DNA of 64,000 nt from VAZQ01 sp036557665 (GCA_036557665.1 DATBHG010000072.1:67300-131299); one strand, 5' to 3'. Positions 16,382 through 25,932 are shown, counted from the first letter of the stretch. Made by a program: numbers and translations. Notes: generated by a model not told the origin, from the letters alone.

Positions 16382-17439
16382 GATGCAACGCTCCGGCCGA
16401 TGCTCGTCGGCCCGGCTGGCGCGCCCCAGCCATTGAGGGTCTGTCCTACCTTGGCGAGCAGCTCGTGGCGCACCATGTCGTAGCTGATATCGATGGCGCA
16501 TGCGAAGCCTTCAGCATCGGTGGCGCCGTGGCTCTTGATCAGGATGCCATTGAGGCCGAGGAACACACCGCCGTTCGACTTGCGCGGATCCATCTTTTCG
16601 TTCAACGCACGAAATGCTTGGCGCGCAAGCACATAGCCCAGCTTTCGTGTAAGCGTTCGTTCGATCTCGTGCCGCAGGATGTGGACGAGCTGACGCGCCG
16701 TTCCCTCAGCCGCCTTGAGCGCGATGTTCCCGGTAAAGCCTTCGGTCACGACCACGTCCACAGTACCTTTTCCGATATCGTCGCCCTCCACAAATCCATA
16801 ATATTCGAACTCTTGCCGCGGCCTTTCGCGCAGCAGCTGAGCTGCCCGGCGGACCTCCTCCAGCCCCTTCACCTCCTCCACGCCAATGTTGAGCAGCCCG
16901 ACCGTCGGCCGCTCGATGTCCAGCAGCACCCGCGCCATGGCGCTCCCCATGGCGGCCAGATTGATCAGGTGCGCGGCGTTCGCGCCGATCGACGCACCGA
17001 GATCGAGGACGATGGATTTCCCTTTGATCGTGGGCCACACGGCAGCGATGGCAGGCCGCTCGATCCCGGGCATTGTCTTGAGCTCGAATTTCGCCATGGC
17101 CATGAGCGCCCCGGTATTGCCCGCGGACACGGCGGCATCGGCTTGACCTTTCTTTACCGCGTCAATGGCGAGCCACATGGACGATTTCCACCGCCCCTTA
17201 CGCAGCGCCTGACTTGGCTTCTCGTGCATCTTGATGGCCACATCCGTATGCACCACGCGGGAGTTGGCATTGAGGTTGGGGCGCGCCTTGAGCAGCGGCT
17301 CAAGTACGGCGCGATCGCCGAAAAACAGGAATTCGATGTCGGAATGGTGCGCGAGCGAAAGCTCAGCTCCCGGAACAACGACCGCAGCGCCGTGGTCCCC
17401 CCCCATGGCATCGAGGGCGAGGCGGACTTTGTGAGGCAT
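16378..17439 (-). CDS. plsX: Phosphate acyltransferase PlsX
   Basis: 353 residues. PlsX makes acyl-phosphate from acyl-ACP for phospholipid synthesis. Landmarks: KVRLALDAMGGDHG at the N-terminus, VSAGNTGALMAMA, GASIGANAAHLINLAAMGSAM and NIGVEEVKG. The stop overlaps the fabH start by 4 bases, so the two are translationally coupled. Confidence 0.97.
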   Translation of the reverse strand: MPHKVRLALDAMGGDHGAAVVVPGAELSLAHHSDIEFLFFGDRAVLEPLLKARPNLNANSRVVHTDVAIKMHEKPSQALRKGRWKSSMWLAIDAVKKGQADAAVSAGNTGALMAMAKFELKTMPGIERPAIAAVWPTIKGKSIVLDLGASIGANAAHLINLAAMGSAMARVLLDIERPTVGLLNIGVEEVKGLEEVRRAAQLLRERPRQEFEYYGFVEGDDIGKGTVDVVVTEGFTGNIALKAAEGTARQLVHILRHEIERTLTRKLGYVLARQAFRALNEKMDPRKSNGGVFLGLNGILIKSHGATDAEGFACAIDISYDMVRHELLAKVGQTLNGWGAPAGPTSIGRSVAS

Positions 17440-17478
17440 GGCGCGACAATACCGCGTCGGCTAAAGGACACAACCCAA

Positions 17479-18054
17479 TCAGCTCTCCCCCTCACGGCGG
17501 CGCCTCTTCGTCAGCGCTGCCAATGCGGCGAACGGGTGTCCCTGGTCGCTGCTGTCCTGCGGCGGCTCGAACGCTGCACCAGGCTTGCGAGGGTATGGGT
17601 CGATTCCAAGGATGAGAAACTCGGTCGCGAGGGCACCGAGATCGATCACCCCATTCACCAGAGGCTCGGGTTCGTCCTCCAGGGGGATTTCGACTTCGGA
17701 GGCGTTCTCGGTGGCCCGCTCGATCAGCTGCGGCTGGAATACCAGATCGATCGCTTCGTCGACCTCATTTTCGATCGGCTCGAGCGTGATTCCGCAGATC
17801 TGCCCGACCGTAGCCGAGAGTTGTCCCACGACGTGCAATCCGTTGCGTCCGTGGAGCATCACGTCAAAGCTGGCGGACAGCCGCGGCAAGCTCTCCACCG
17901 CCGCCACTCGCGCAAGGCGAGACCGCACCTGCTCATCGGCTGTGAGGTCGATATGCAGTCCGCATACGGGTACAGCGCTCTGGGCCAGCGGAACACGCCA
18001 GGGGCGCTCGATCGTAGCAGGGCCCCCAATTGCATCACGCTTGGGCCGGGACAT
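17479..18054 (-). CDS. DUF177 (YceD-family) protein
   Basis: 191 residues from ATG 18054. The central QICGITLEPIENEVDEAIDLVF and acidic LEDEPEPLVNGVIDLGALATEFL match the YceD/DUF177 family, often linked to 23S rRNA or ribosome maturation and usually upstream of rpmF or plsX. It keeps one of the usual cysteines. The start overlaps the end of the bc1 chaperone gene by 20 bases. A basic tail (KRRRREGES) ends the protein. Confidence 0.88.
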   Translation of the reverse strand: MSRPKRDAIGGPATIERPWRVPLAQSAVPVCGLHIDLTADEQVRSRLARVAAVESLPRLSASFDVMLHGRNGLHVVGQLSATVGQICGITLEPIENEVDEAIDLVFQPQLIERATENASEVEIPLEDEPEPLVNGVIDLGALATEFLILGIDPYPRKPGAAFEPPQDSSDQGHPFAALAALTKRRRREGES

Positions 18055-18610
18055 GGATCGCTTCCGGATCAGGAAACTCAATTTCACCGCTCTCAAATCC
18101 GGCTTGGCCCACGAGGGCGTGGGCTGCTCGACGGCTGTAGTCTGCCAGCCGCGCCGCTGCCTGCGTGGCCCCAGGGCCGCGGTAGACGCAGCGAGCAAGC
18201 GCGGCGCTCAGGTCGTCATTGGTGCCGTGAGCCAGTGCAGCCCCGTAGACCGCTTGACGGGCATAAAAGGCGTCGCCAATCCGCCGCATTTTTCGCGGGA
18301 CCGCAAGGTCTCCAACCCCCATCTCGCGCATATTGTCGTCCATGTCGGAGCAGAAATGGTCGAACAGCCGCTGCCCCAGGTCGCGGAGGTCGCGGAGGCC
18401 GCGGAGGTCGCGCTTGCCGGCATCGAGCTGCTGGCAGTGGCGCAAAACCAGGACCATATGCAGCAAGATCATTTCGAGCCGACCCGTTACGGTATCGGGG
18501 ACACGGTAAAGCTGGTAAAAGGCCGGGCGCCGTGCCTGCGCCACGATGGCGCCATAGAGGGAGGGGATGCTCAGGTGTCGCGGAGTAGGGGCAAACCAGC
18601 GGAATATCAT
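18035..18610 (-). CDS. Ubiquinol-cytochrome c chaperone family protein
   Basis: 191 residues. It is related to the mitochondrial CBP3 chaperone, which assists cytochrome b assembly in the bc1 complex. Landmarks: LYGAIVAQARRPAFYQLYRVPDTV near the N-terminus and FDHFCSDMDDNMREMGVGDLAVPRKM in the middle, followed by AFYARQAVYGAAL. An in-frame 9-bp repeat adds a small RDL/RGL repeat near residues 67-77. It is divergent from bamE. Confidence 0.92.
   Translation of the reverse strand: MIFRWFAPTPRHLSIPSLYGAIVAQARRPAFYQLYRVPDTVTGRLEMILLHMVLVLRHCQQLDAGKRDLRGLRDLRDLGQRLFDHFCSDMDDNMREMGVGDLAVPRKMRRIGDAFYARQAVYGAALAHGTNDDLSAALARCVYRGPGATQAAARLADYSRRAAHALVGQAGFESGEIEFPDPEAIHVPAQA
18379..18414. repeat. 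9-bp tandem repeat inside the bc1 chaperone gene
   Basis: GGTCGCGGA, GGTCGCGGA, GGCCGCGGA and GGTCGCG(CT) in tandem. The unit length is a multiple of three, so it adds or removes three residues (RDL) without breaking the frame. Confidence 0.8.
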
Positions 18611-18695
18611 TGGGTTGACTGAGACTAAGCCGGATTGCGGTCGATCGCCCGGCTATGCTCCGAGCGCCGGAAATCGCGGCAGATGCAAGCGGGAT

Positions 18696-19160
18696 ATGGG
18701 GATCTCTGGCCGATTGAGTAGGTGCAGTCTTACGGCTGGCGCGGCTCGGATAAGGGCCGCAGCAGCGGTGATGCTGCTTGGCCTTCTCCTTACCGGCTGC
18801 TTCTCGGAAACCTATCGCAAGGGGTACATCGTTCCCGACGGAGCGCTCGAGCAAATCCCGATGGGGTCAAGTCAGGAGCAGGTTCTGCTCGTGCTCGGCA
18901 CCCCATCGACCGTCGCCACCGTGAACGGTGATGCCTTCTACTACATCTCCCAACGTTCCGAGCGTGCAGTAGCTTTCCTTCCAACCCAGGTTACCGACCA
19001 GCGCGTTGTTGCGGTTTATTTCGACAAGAATCGCCGCGTGGAGCGGATCGCCGATTACGGCATGAAGGATGGCAAGGTCTTTGACTTCGTCAGCCGCACG
19101 ACTCCTACCGGGGGCAAAGACACCGGCTTCATCACCGGCATCTTCAAGCTCTTCAACTAA
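18696..19160 (+). CDS. bamE: Outer membrane protein assembly factor BamE
   Basis: 154 residues from ATG 18696. A basic start and hydrophobic stretch end in the lipobox LLLTGC, so it is a lipoprotein. The SmpA/OmlA domain follows: GYIVPDGALEQIPMGSSQEQVLLVLGTPS, then FYYISQRSE, then AVYFDKNRRVERIADYG. BamE is a component of the beta-barrel assembly machine at the outer membrane. The end overlaps the convergent hppA stop by 4 bases. Confidence 0.93.
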   Translation: MGISGRLSRCSLTAGAARIRAAAAVMLLGLLLTGCFSETYRKGYIVPDGALEQIPMGSSQEQVLLVLGTPSTVATVNGDAFYYISQRSERAVAFLPTQVTDQRVVAVYFDKNRRVERIADYGMKDGKVFDFVSRTTPTGGKDTGFITGIFKLFN

Positions 19161-21289
19161 CGAGCGTGGGCGAGGACGGCGAGCAGGAGTAACGCTACGA
19201 TGTTGGTGATCTTGATCATCGGATTGACTGCCGGTCCGGCGGTGTCCTTGTAGGGATCGCCCACTGTATCGCCGGTGACAGCCGCCTTGTGGGGCTCGGA
19301 GCCCTTCCCGCCGTAATGACCGTCCTCGATGTATTTCTTGGCGTTGTCCCAGGCGCCCCCGCCCGAGGTCATCGAGATGGCCACGAACAGGCCGGTGACA
19401 ATCACCCCCAGCAACATGGCGCCCACTGCCGAAAAGCCCGCGGATTTTCCGGCTGCTCCGCCGCCCGCGATCCAGTAGACCACGTAGTAGACGACAATGG
19501 GCGAAAGCACAGGCAACAACGAGGGAATGATCATCTGTTTAATGGCGGCGACGGTGAGGAGATCGACAGCCTTGCCGTAATCGGGCTTGTCGGTGCTTGC
19601 CATGATCCCGGGCTTCTCCCGGAACTGGCGGCGTACTTCCTCTACGATCGCAGATGCCGCCTTTCCGACTGCGGTCATCCCCAGCGCTCCGAAAAGGTAG
19701 GGCAACAGGCCGCCGAACAGGAGGCCGGCGACCACGTACGGATTGCTCAGGGAGAAATCGAGCCTGATGCCCTGGAAATACGGATGACTTGCGGCGTCTG
19801 AAATAAAGAACTGAAGGTCCTGGTTGTAGGCAGCAAATAGGACCAGGGCGCCCAGACCGGCGGATCCGATTGCATATCCCTTGGTTACGGCCTTCGTCGT
19901 GTTGCCGACCGCGTCCAGAGCATCGGTGGCCTTGCGGACCTCCTTCGGCAATCCCGACATCTCCGCGATGCCTCCCGCATTGTCGGTCACCGGGCCAAAC
20001 GCATCGAGCGCCACGATCATGCCGGCAAGCGCCAGCATGGTCGTCACCGCAACCGCAATTCCGAACAGGCCGGCAAGCTTGAAGCTCACCAGAATGCCGG
20101 CAATGATCACGATCGTCGGCAGTGCCGTGGCTTCGAGCGAAACCGCGAGACCCTGAATGATGTTGGTGCCGTGCCCTGTCAGTGACGCCTTCGCAATCGC
20201 CTGCACAGGCCGGTAGTTGGTCCCGGTATAGTATTCCGTAATCCACACGATAAGGCCGGTGACGGCGAGACCGACAATGCCGCAGATGAACAGCGAGGTG
20301 CCGCTGTAGGACTGGCCCGGCACCGTTCCGAACCCGACCAGAGTCCAGGTCACCAGGACAAGACCGATCAGCGACAGCGCCCCGGTCGTGATCACCCCCT
20401 TATACAAAGCACCCATGATGGACTGGGTAGGACCGAGCTTGACGAAGAACGTTCCGATGATGGAGGTGATGATACAGATGCCCCCGATCGCCAGCGGAAA
20501 CGTCATCATCCGCCGCAGCACATCAGGACCGGCGCTGCGAAAGAAGATCGCCGCGAGCACCATGGTCGCAACGGTGGTCACGACGTAGGTCTCGAACAGG
20601 TCGGCGGCCATGCCGGCGCAGTCGCCGACATTGTCCCCCACATTGTCGGCGATGGTTGCGGGGTTGCGCGGATCGTCCTCGGGGATCCCGGCCTCCACCT
20701 TGCCCACGAGATCGCCGCCGACGTCGGCCCCCTTGGTGAAGATTCCGCCACCGAGCCGCGCGAAGATGGAAATCAGCGAGGCGCCGAATCCGAGCGCAAC
20801 CAGTGCGTCGATCACGGTACGGTCATCCGGCGCCATGTGCCGTGTCCCGACCAGGTATCCGAAATAAAGCGTGACGCCGAGGAGCGCGAGACCGGCAACA
20901 AGCAAGCCGGTTATGGCGCCCGACTTGAACGCGAGCTCGAGCCCGTCCGCGAGCGAGCGAATGGCAGCCTGAGCGGTGCGTACGTTTGCGCGTACCGACA
21001 CATTCATGCCGATGAACCCCGCGGCGCCGGAGAGCACGGCGCCGATCAGGAATCCGAATGCGACAAGCCAACCGAGGAAATAGGCGAGGATGAAGAATAT
21101 CACCAAGCCGACCAGCCCGATCGTGGTGTATTGCCGCTTGAGATAGGCTTGGGCGCCCTCACGCACCGCGGCCGATATTTCCTGCATGCGCGCACTGCCT
21201 GGGTCGGCTGCCATTACACTGCGAACCGCCCACACCGCATAAACAATCGCGAGCACGCCGCATAAGACAATCAGCCAGAGAGCTGCCAT
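19157..21289 (-). CDS. hppA: Membrane-bound proton-translocating pyrophosphatase
   Basis: 710 residues with about 16 membrane helices. It couples pyrophosphate hydrolysis to proton export. The substrate-binding loop DVGGDLVGKVEAGIPEDDPR (189-208) with NVGDNVGDCAGMAADLFE (216-233) and the C-terminal GDTVGDPYKDTAGPAVNP are intact. At the position that separates the subfamilies it has GNTTKAVTKG with lysine (K466), where potassium-dependent enzymes carry alanine; it should therefore be potassium-independent and proton-pumping. Confidence 0.96.
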   Translation of the reverse strand: MAALWLIVLCGVLAIVYAVWAVRSVMAADPGSARMQEISAAVREGAQAYLKRQYTTIGLVGLVIFFILAYFLGWLVAFGFLIGAVLSGAAGFIGMNVSVRANVRTAQAAIRSLADGLELAFKSGAITGLLVAGLALLGVTLYFGYLVGTRHMAPDDRTVIDALVALGFGASLISIFARLGGGIFTKGADVGGDLVGKVEAGIPEDDPRNPATIADNVGDNVGDCAGMAADLFETYVVTTVATMVLAAIFFRSAGPDVLRRMMTFPLAIGGICIITSIIGTFFVKLGPTQSIMGALYKGVITTGALSLIGLVLVTWTLVGFGTVPGQSYSGTSLFICGIVGLAVTGLIVWITEYYTGTNYRPVQAIAKASLTGHGTNIIQGLAVSLEATALPTIVIIAGILVSFKLAGLFGIAVAVTTMLALAGMIVALDAFGPVTDNAGGIAEMSGLPKEVRKATDALDAVGNTTKAVTKGYAIGSAGLGALVLFAAYNQDLQFFISDAASHPYFQGIRLDFSLSNPYVVAGLLFGGLLPYLFGALGMTAVGKAASAIVEEVRRQFREKPGIMASTDKPDYGKAVDLLTVAAIKQMIIPSLLPVLSPIVVYYVVYWIAGGGAAGKSAGFSAVGAMLLGVIVTGLFVAISMTSGGGAWDNAKKYIEDGHYGGKGSEPHKAAVTGDTVGDPYKDTAGPAVNPMIKITNIVALLLLAVLAHAR

Positions 21290-21398
21290 TTGCCGTGTTT
21301 CTCCAAGATCAAGCGGTGGACGAGCAAATCCAGACTAAAGCGCGGCGGACATTGCCAAAAACCGCCCGGCCACGCAAATGCTGCGCACTGCCTACGGA

Positions 21399-22637
21399 TC
21401 AAAACTGCAGCGCGCCGGGATGTCGGATCATGGCCGCCCGCGCCTCGCCTGGCCGGCGTGCCCCGATCTGGCCGAAACCCGATTTCATCTCGTCGATGAA
21501 AAGATCGATGACATGCGCAGGCCCCTTGCTTCCGAGCGCCCCCAAGCCCCACAAGAAAGCCTTGCCTGCGAAAGCCGCGTCGGCGCCAAGCGCAACCGCG
21601 CGCACCACATCGAGCCCGGAACGGATGCCGCTGTCGAGCATCACCGTCGTGCGGCTGCCGACCGCGCGGCTTATGGCGGGCAATGCGTCAATGGTCGCCG
21701 GCAGACCTTCGACCTGGCGCCCGCCATGGTTCGAGACGATGATGCCGTCGACACCAAGGGCTGCGCATCTCTCCGCATCGGCGGGATGCAAAATGCCCTT
21801 GACCACGAGCGGGCGTTTCCAGCGCTCGCGATAGCTTGCGATCTCGTCCCACGTGAACGCGCCACCCATCTCCCGGCGCACAAAGGCCACCACCTCGTTC
21901 ACGTCGGCGGTGGCAGCGGCATAGGGCTTGAGATTGCCGAAGCGCGGCTGACCGTGTTTCCACAGCGATCTGAGGTATCCGGGACAAGCCAGGATGCCGC
22001 AAGCCATGCGCAAATCGGGCCGGAAAGGTGTCGTCACGCCCGCGGCGACCTCGCGGGCTCGGGTGGTGCGCACCGGCACATCAAGGGTGAGCACGAGGAC
22101 GTGGACCCCTGCGGCAGCCGCGCGCCGCACCAGATCGTATCCAATGGCATGCTCGTTGCGCGAGCAGCGGTAGAGCTGGAACCAGAGCACGTCGGGCGCG
22201 ATCTCTGCGGCATGCTCCACGGTCATTCCACCGACGAGCCCGAGCGTGTACGGCACGCGTGCGCGCTGGGCCGCCGCTGCAAGGTATTGGTCGGCGCCGG
22301 GCCATACGAAGCTAGGCCCGCCCATCGGAGCAATCCCGATCGGGGCGGCGTAGCGCTTGCCGAACAGCTCGATGTCAACCGGCGGCAACGAGGTGGTGAT
22401 CCCGTAACGGGGAATTAGCTCGACCGCATCGAGGGCGCGCCAATTGCGCGCAATGCCGCCGTCGGCACCGGCACCTCCGTCGAGGTATTCGAACGCGAAA
22501 CGCGGCAGCCGCCGCCGGGCATGCCGGCGTAAGTAGGCGATGGTGGGAAACCGGCGATGCAGCCTGATGAAATCCGGGTTGTCCGCCGGTGCGTACGGCT
22601 TTGCGTCCGAGCTGCCGAAGGCGGTGACGTCGTGCAT
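21399..22637 (-). CDS. FMN-dependent alpha-hydroxy-acid oxidase/dehydrogenase
   Basis: 412 residues. It belongs to the L-lactate dehydrogenase/glycolate oxidase family, which oxidises 2-hydroxy acids to 2-oxo acids with FMN in a TIM barrel. Landmarks: FEYLDGGAGADGGIARN at the N-terminus, APIGIAPMGG, the FMN-lysine strand RPLVVKGI, the catalytic motif SNHGGRQVEGLPA and MLDSGIRSGLDVVRA near the C-terminus. Substrate is not determined. It is encoded alone between thiL and hppA. Confidence 0.93.
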   Translation of the reverse strand: MHDVTAFGSSDAKPYAPADNPDFIRLHRRFPTIAYLRRHARRRLPRFAFEYLDGGAGADGGIARNWRALDAVELIPRYGITTSLPPVDIELFGKRYAAPIGIAPMGGPSFVWPGADQYLAAAAQRARVPYTLGLVGGMTVEHAAEIAPDVLWFQLYRCSRNEHAIGYDLVRRAAAAGVHVLVLTLDVPVRTTRAREVAAGVTTPFRPDLRMACGILACPGYLRSLWKHGQPRFGNLKPYAAATADVNEVVAFVRREMGGAFTWDEIASYRERWKRPLVVKGILHPADAERCAALGVDGIIVSNHGGRQVEGLPATIDALPAISRAVGSRTTVMLDSGIRSGLDVVRAVALGADAAFAGKAFLWGLGALGSKGPAHVIDLFIDEMKSGFGQIGARRPGEARAAMIRHPGALQF

Positions 22638-22657
22638 CCCAGGTGCCCTTCCCGCTC

Positions 22658-23665
22658 CTAGAAATGGCTAAACGAGGGACGGGCAAATGCAAGCGGATTG
22701 CCGTCTTGATCCAGCACTCGCACCGAGTCCCCGGCACGCATCGTCCCGATCTCCGTGACTGCGACGCCGCGTGCCGCGGCCTCCTTGCGCAAAGTCTCCA
22801 CCTTCCCGGCGGGTACAGCTGCCAGGATCTCATAATCATCACCGCCTGTAAGCACCGTTTCGATCACCGTGGGAGCCCGCCCGAGCGCTGCGCCTGCGGC
22901 TTGCGAGAGCGGCACGCGCGCCGCGTGGACTTCGGCCCCGACACCCGAAGCCCGGCACAGCTTTGCGAGATCGCCCGCCAGACCGTCCGAGATGTCCATG
23001 GCCGCGGAGGCATGGCGCCCGAAGATCTCTCCGACGCCCACGCGCGGCTGCGGAACGAGGTAGCGGCTCTGGAGCTGGTTGCGCTGCTCTTCATTGAGGC
23101 TCCATTTGCCCGCCAAGCTCGCATCGCCCCGCAGGGCGAGCCCCAAGGAAGCATCCCCGATCGTACCGGTCACCACTATGCAGTCATCGGCTTGGGCGCC
23201 GGCGCGCCTTAGCATCCTCCCATGAGGCACTGCACCAAACACCGCAATGGAAATTGTGATGGGACCCGGCGTGCGATCGGTATCGCCGCCAAAAAGAGGA
23301 CACTCGAAGAATTCTGCGTCTTCTCCCAACCCACGACTGAATGAAGCTAGCCACGCATCCCCGATCTGATCCGGCAGTGCGAGCGTAAGGAGGAATCCGA
23401 GCGGCCGCGCCGCCTTGGCGGCGAGATCGGACAGGTTCACGCGCAAGGCCTTCTTGCCGATCAGAGCGGGGGGATCGTCCGAAAAAAAGTGCACCCCGCC
23501 GATGATACCGTCAGTCTTGAGTACAAGGTCGCAGCCGGGAGGCGGCGCAATGGCCGCGGCATCATCCATGAGGGCAAAAGCGCCGGCGTGCCATGCCAGC
23601 GGCCTGAAATACTGCGCGATGAGGCGATCCTCGCCGGATTGCGCTGCATCGGGTTCGCCGCTCAT
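22658..23665 (-). CDS. thiL: Thiamine-monophosphate kinase
   Basis: 335 residues. ThiL phosphorylates thiamine-P to thiamine-PP. AIR-synthase-fold landmarks: ALMDDAAAIAPPPG (metal-binding acidic residues), LKTDGIIGGVHFF, KALRVNLSDLAAKAARP, MDISDGLAGDLAKLC and TGGDDYEILAAVP. In this group thiL normally follows nusB; here a P450 gene on the other strand separates them. Confidence 0.95.
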   Translation of the reverse strand: MSGEPDAAQSGEDRLIAQYFRPLAWHAGAFALMDDAAAIAPPPGCDLVLKTDGIIGGVHFFSDDPPALIGKKALRVNLSDLAAKAARPLGFLLTLALPDQIGDAWLASFSRGLGEDAEFFECPLFGGDTDRTPGPITISIAVFGAVPHGRMLRRAGAQADDCIVVTGTIGDASLGLALRGDASLAGKWSLNEEQRNQLQSRYLVPQPRVGVGEIFGRHASAAMDISDGLAGDLAKLCRASGVGAEVHAARVPLSQAAGAALGRAPTVIETVLTGGDDYEILAAVPAGKVETLRKEAAARGVAVTEIGTMRAGDSVRVLDQDGNPLAFARPSFSHF

Positions 23666-23743
23666 GGCTTGCCGAGGTTGCAGCTGGTATCCTCACGCGG
23701 CCCAAGACAGGCGTGACATGCGCTCAAGGGTTCGTCCAATCTC

Positions 23744-24910
23744 ATGATGGAAGCTTTCGACCTTTATTCGCCTGAAATCGATGCCGATCCTTTCCCCTAC
23801 TACGAAGTGCTGCGGGAGCAGTTTCCTTGCTATTGGTGCGAAAGCGCAAAGCTCTGGGTCCTGTCGCGATACGACGACATCGTGGAAGCAGCGCGCGACT
23901 GGGAGACCTTCTCCTCCTCGCAAGGGAATATGATCGATGAGCTTCCCGGCCGTGCCGGCGGCACGCTGGGCACCACCGACCCTCCTCGCCATGACCGCTT
24001 GCGCGCGCTCAGCCAAGCCGCGTTCACGCGCAGGAGCGTGGAGCATCTGATAGCACCCACTCTGGAAATTGCCGAGCGTACGCTCGACCGGATATGCGAA
24101 GCCGGTGAATTTGAATTCATCAACGACTATTCCAGCCAGATCACGGTGGGTCTTCTCTTCCGCACCATGGGCCTGCCCGAGCGGGATCATGCCGAGATCA
24201 GGCGCAAGGTCATCCTCGCCGTTTCCACCGACAAGTCGGTGAAAGGACGAGCTCCCGAGCACATTGCCGCATTCCAGGAGCTCAGCGATTTTCTCTCGGC
24301 CGAGGTCGCGGTCCGACGCAAGCATCCGACCGACGACCTCATCACCCAGCTCGCCGAAGCGCAGATCGACGGCGACCACCTGTCGGAGCGCGAGGTCGTG
24401 CTCACGACCGCGACTTTCGTCATGGCGGGAGTTGAATCGCTGTCGAGCTTCATGAGCATGTTCGCCCTCAATTTGCATGATTACCCGGATGCGCGCCGCC
24501 GCATCATGGCCGATCCGTCTCTGATGCCACCCGCCATCGAGGAATCCTTGCGTTTCAACACATCGGCTCAGCGATTCAAGCGCACGGTCATGCGCGAGAC
24601 CGAATTACACGGGCAAAAGCTCAGAGCCGGCGACAAGGTGGCACTGGCCTTTGGCTCCGGCAATCGTGACTGGCGCAAGTTCCGCAACCCCGACGTCTAC
24701 GATATCGAAAGACGCCCGCAGGGCCACCTTGGCTTCGGCGCCGGCAAGCACTTCTGTCTGGGCAGCCAGGTGGCGCGTCTGGTCACTGAGGTAGGCATGA
24801 AGCGGTTCCTCGAGCGCGTTCCCGAGTATCATCTCAGCGTGCGCAGGCTCGGGTGGAACTCGTCATCCAACTTCCGCAGCCCCGCCGCCTTGCCGTTTGC
24901 GATCGCGTAG
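23744..24910 (+). CDS. Cytochrome P450
   Basis: 388 residues. The haem-ligand loop is HLGFGAGKHFCLGSQVAR and the K-helix ExxR is in IEESLRF. In the I-helix the usual A/G-G-x-D/E-T motif reads AGVES, with serine in place of the proton-relay threonine. It looks like a bacterial class I P450 of the CYP101/CYP107 kind, using separate ferredoxin and reductase; none is encoded nearby, so substrate and partners are unknown. It starts 78 bases from the divergent thiL and ends 23 bases before the convergent nusB, so it interrupts the usual nusB-thiL order. Confidence 0.93.
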   Translation: MMEAFDLYSPEIDADPFPYYEVLREQFPCYWCESAKLWVLSRYDDIVEAARDWETFSSSQGNMIDELPGRAGGTLGTTDPPRHDRLRALSQAAFTRRSVEHLIAPTLEIAERTLDRICEAGEFEFINDYSSQITVGLLFRTMGLPERDHAEIRRKVILAVSTDKSVKGRAPEHIAAFQELSDFLSAEVAVRRKHPTDDLITQLAEAQIDGDHLSEREVVLTTATFVMAGVESLSSFMSMFALNLHDYPDARRRIMADPSLMPPAIEESLRFNTSAQRFKRTVMRETELHGQKLRAGDKVALAFGSGNRDWRKFRNPDVYDIERRPQGHLGFGAGKHFCLGSQVARLVTEVGMKRFLERVPEYHLSVRRLGWNSSSNFRSPAALPFAIA

Positions 24911-24933
24911 CGGCGGCTTGAAAGCCAATTGCA

Positions 24934-25422
24934 TCACCGGGTGGAATGGGCGAACTCGGTCGCGCGATATTGGCGGGCGATCTGATCGAGCACGGCGTTG
25001 ACCATCCCGGTCTCCTCATCATCGACAAAGGCATGCGCCACATCGACGTATTCGGAAACGACCACGCGTGCCGGAACGTCGCTGCGGTGGCCCAGCTCAT
25101 ACGCTCCTGCGCGCAGCACCGCACGCAGGATCGCATCCACCCGCTTGAGCGGCCACCCGCGCGCCAAAGCCTTGTCGACCAGCGGATCGATCTTGAGCTG
25201 CTCACGCAGCACCCCGCAAACGATATCGCGAAAGAATGCGGCCTCCGCCGGCAGATATTGGGCACCTTCGACTTCACGGCCGATCCAGTAGCTCTCGAAC
25301 TGCGCGAGAATGTCGTTCACACCGGTGCCCGCAATTTCCATCTGATAGAGGGCCTGCACCGCTGCGAGCCGTGCGGCACCGCGGCGATTTGCCTTACGTG
25401 CCACCTTCGGAGCGCCAATCAT
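24934..25422 (-). CDS. nusB: Transcription antitermination factor NusB
   Basis: 162 residues, all-helical. Landmarks: NRRGAARLAAVQALYQMEIAG near the start, VDAILRAVLRAGAYEL, DVPARVVVSEYVDVAHAF and GMVNAVLDQIAR. NusB with NusE binds boxA in rRNA leaders. It begins 3 bases after the ribH stop, at the end of the ribD-ribE-ribH-nusB operon. Confidence 0.96.
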   Translation of the reverse strand: MIGAPKVARKANRRGAARLAAVQALYQMEIAGTGVNDILAQFESYWIGREVEGAQYLPAEAAFFRDIVCGVLREQLKIDPLVDKALARGWPLKRVDAILRAVLRAGAYELGHRSDVPARVVVSEYVDVAHAFVDDEETGMVNAVLDQIARQYRATEFAHSTR

Positions 25423-25425
25423 GGC

Positions 25426-25932
25426 TCAGTCCGCATCGAGGTGCCGTTTGAGTTGGACGAGCGAAAGCGCCGCGCGGGCAGCATCGCCGCCCTTGTCCCC
25501 CTGCTCCTTGCGCGCCCGCACCCAGGCCTGAGCGTTGGTATCGACCGTAAGAATGCCGTTCCCGATCGGGACGCGGCGGGCCACGGACAAATTCAGCAGG
25601 GCACGCGCGGATTCCTGCGACACGATCTCGAAATGCAGCGTCTCGCCGCGGATCACGCAACCAAGCGCAACTGCCCCGTCGTACGGGTTTCCCACGGCTT
25701 CAGCCGCGTCCAGGGCCATTGCGATTGCGGGCGCGACTTCAAGCGCACCAGGCACGCTGACACGATCGCAACGCGCGCCCGCCGTTTCCACCGCGGCTAT
25801 CGCGCCGGCGAGCAGGGCATCAGCGATATCCTCGTAAAAGCGCGATTCTACGATCAAGATGCGCGCACCTGCGAGCCTGCCGGTGCGCTTGTGCCCGGCT
25901 TGCGTGTCGCCTGATCTGCGCGGCTCCGCCAT
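25426..25932 (-). CDS. ribH: 6,7-dimethyl-8-ribityllumazine synthase
   Basis: 168 residues. It joins 3,4-dihydroxybutanone-4-P with the ribitylamino-uracil in riboflavin synthesis. Landmarks: ILIVESRFYEDIADALLAGA, VPGALEVAPAI, GCVIRGETLHFEIVSQESARAL and PIGNGILTVDT. Here the usual GHE before S-x-x-A is reduced to the E-T-L-H-F-E form typical of alphaproteobacterial enzymes. Confidence 0.96.
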   Translation of the reverse strand: MAEPRRSGDTQAGHKRTGRLAGARILIVESRFYEDIADALLAGAIAAVETAGARCDRVSVPGALEVAPAIAMALDAAEAVGNPYDGAVALGCVIRGETLHFEIVSQESARALLNLSVARRVPIGNGILTVDTNAQAWVRARKEQGDKGGDAARAALSLVQLKRHLDAD

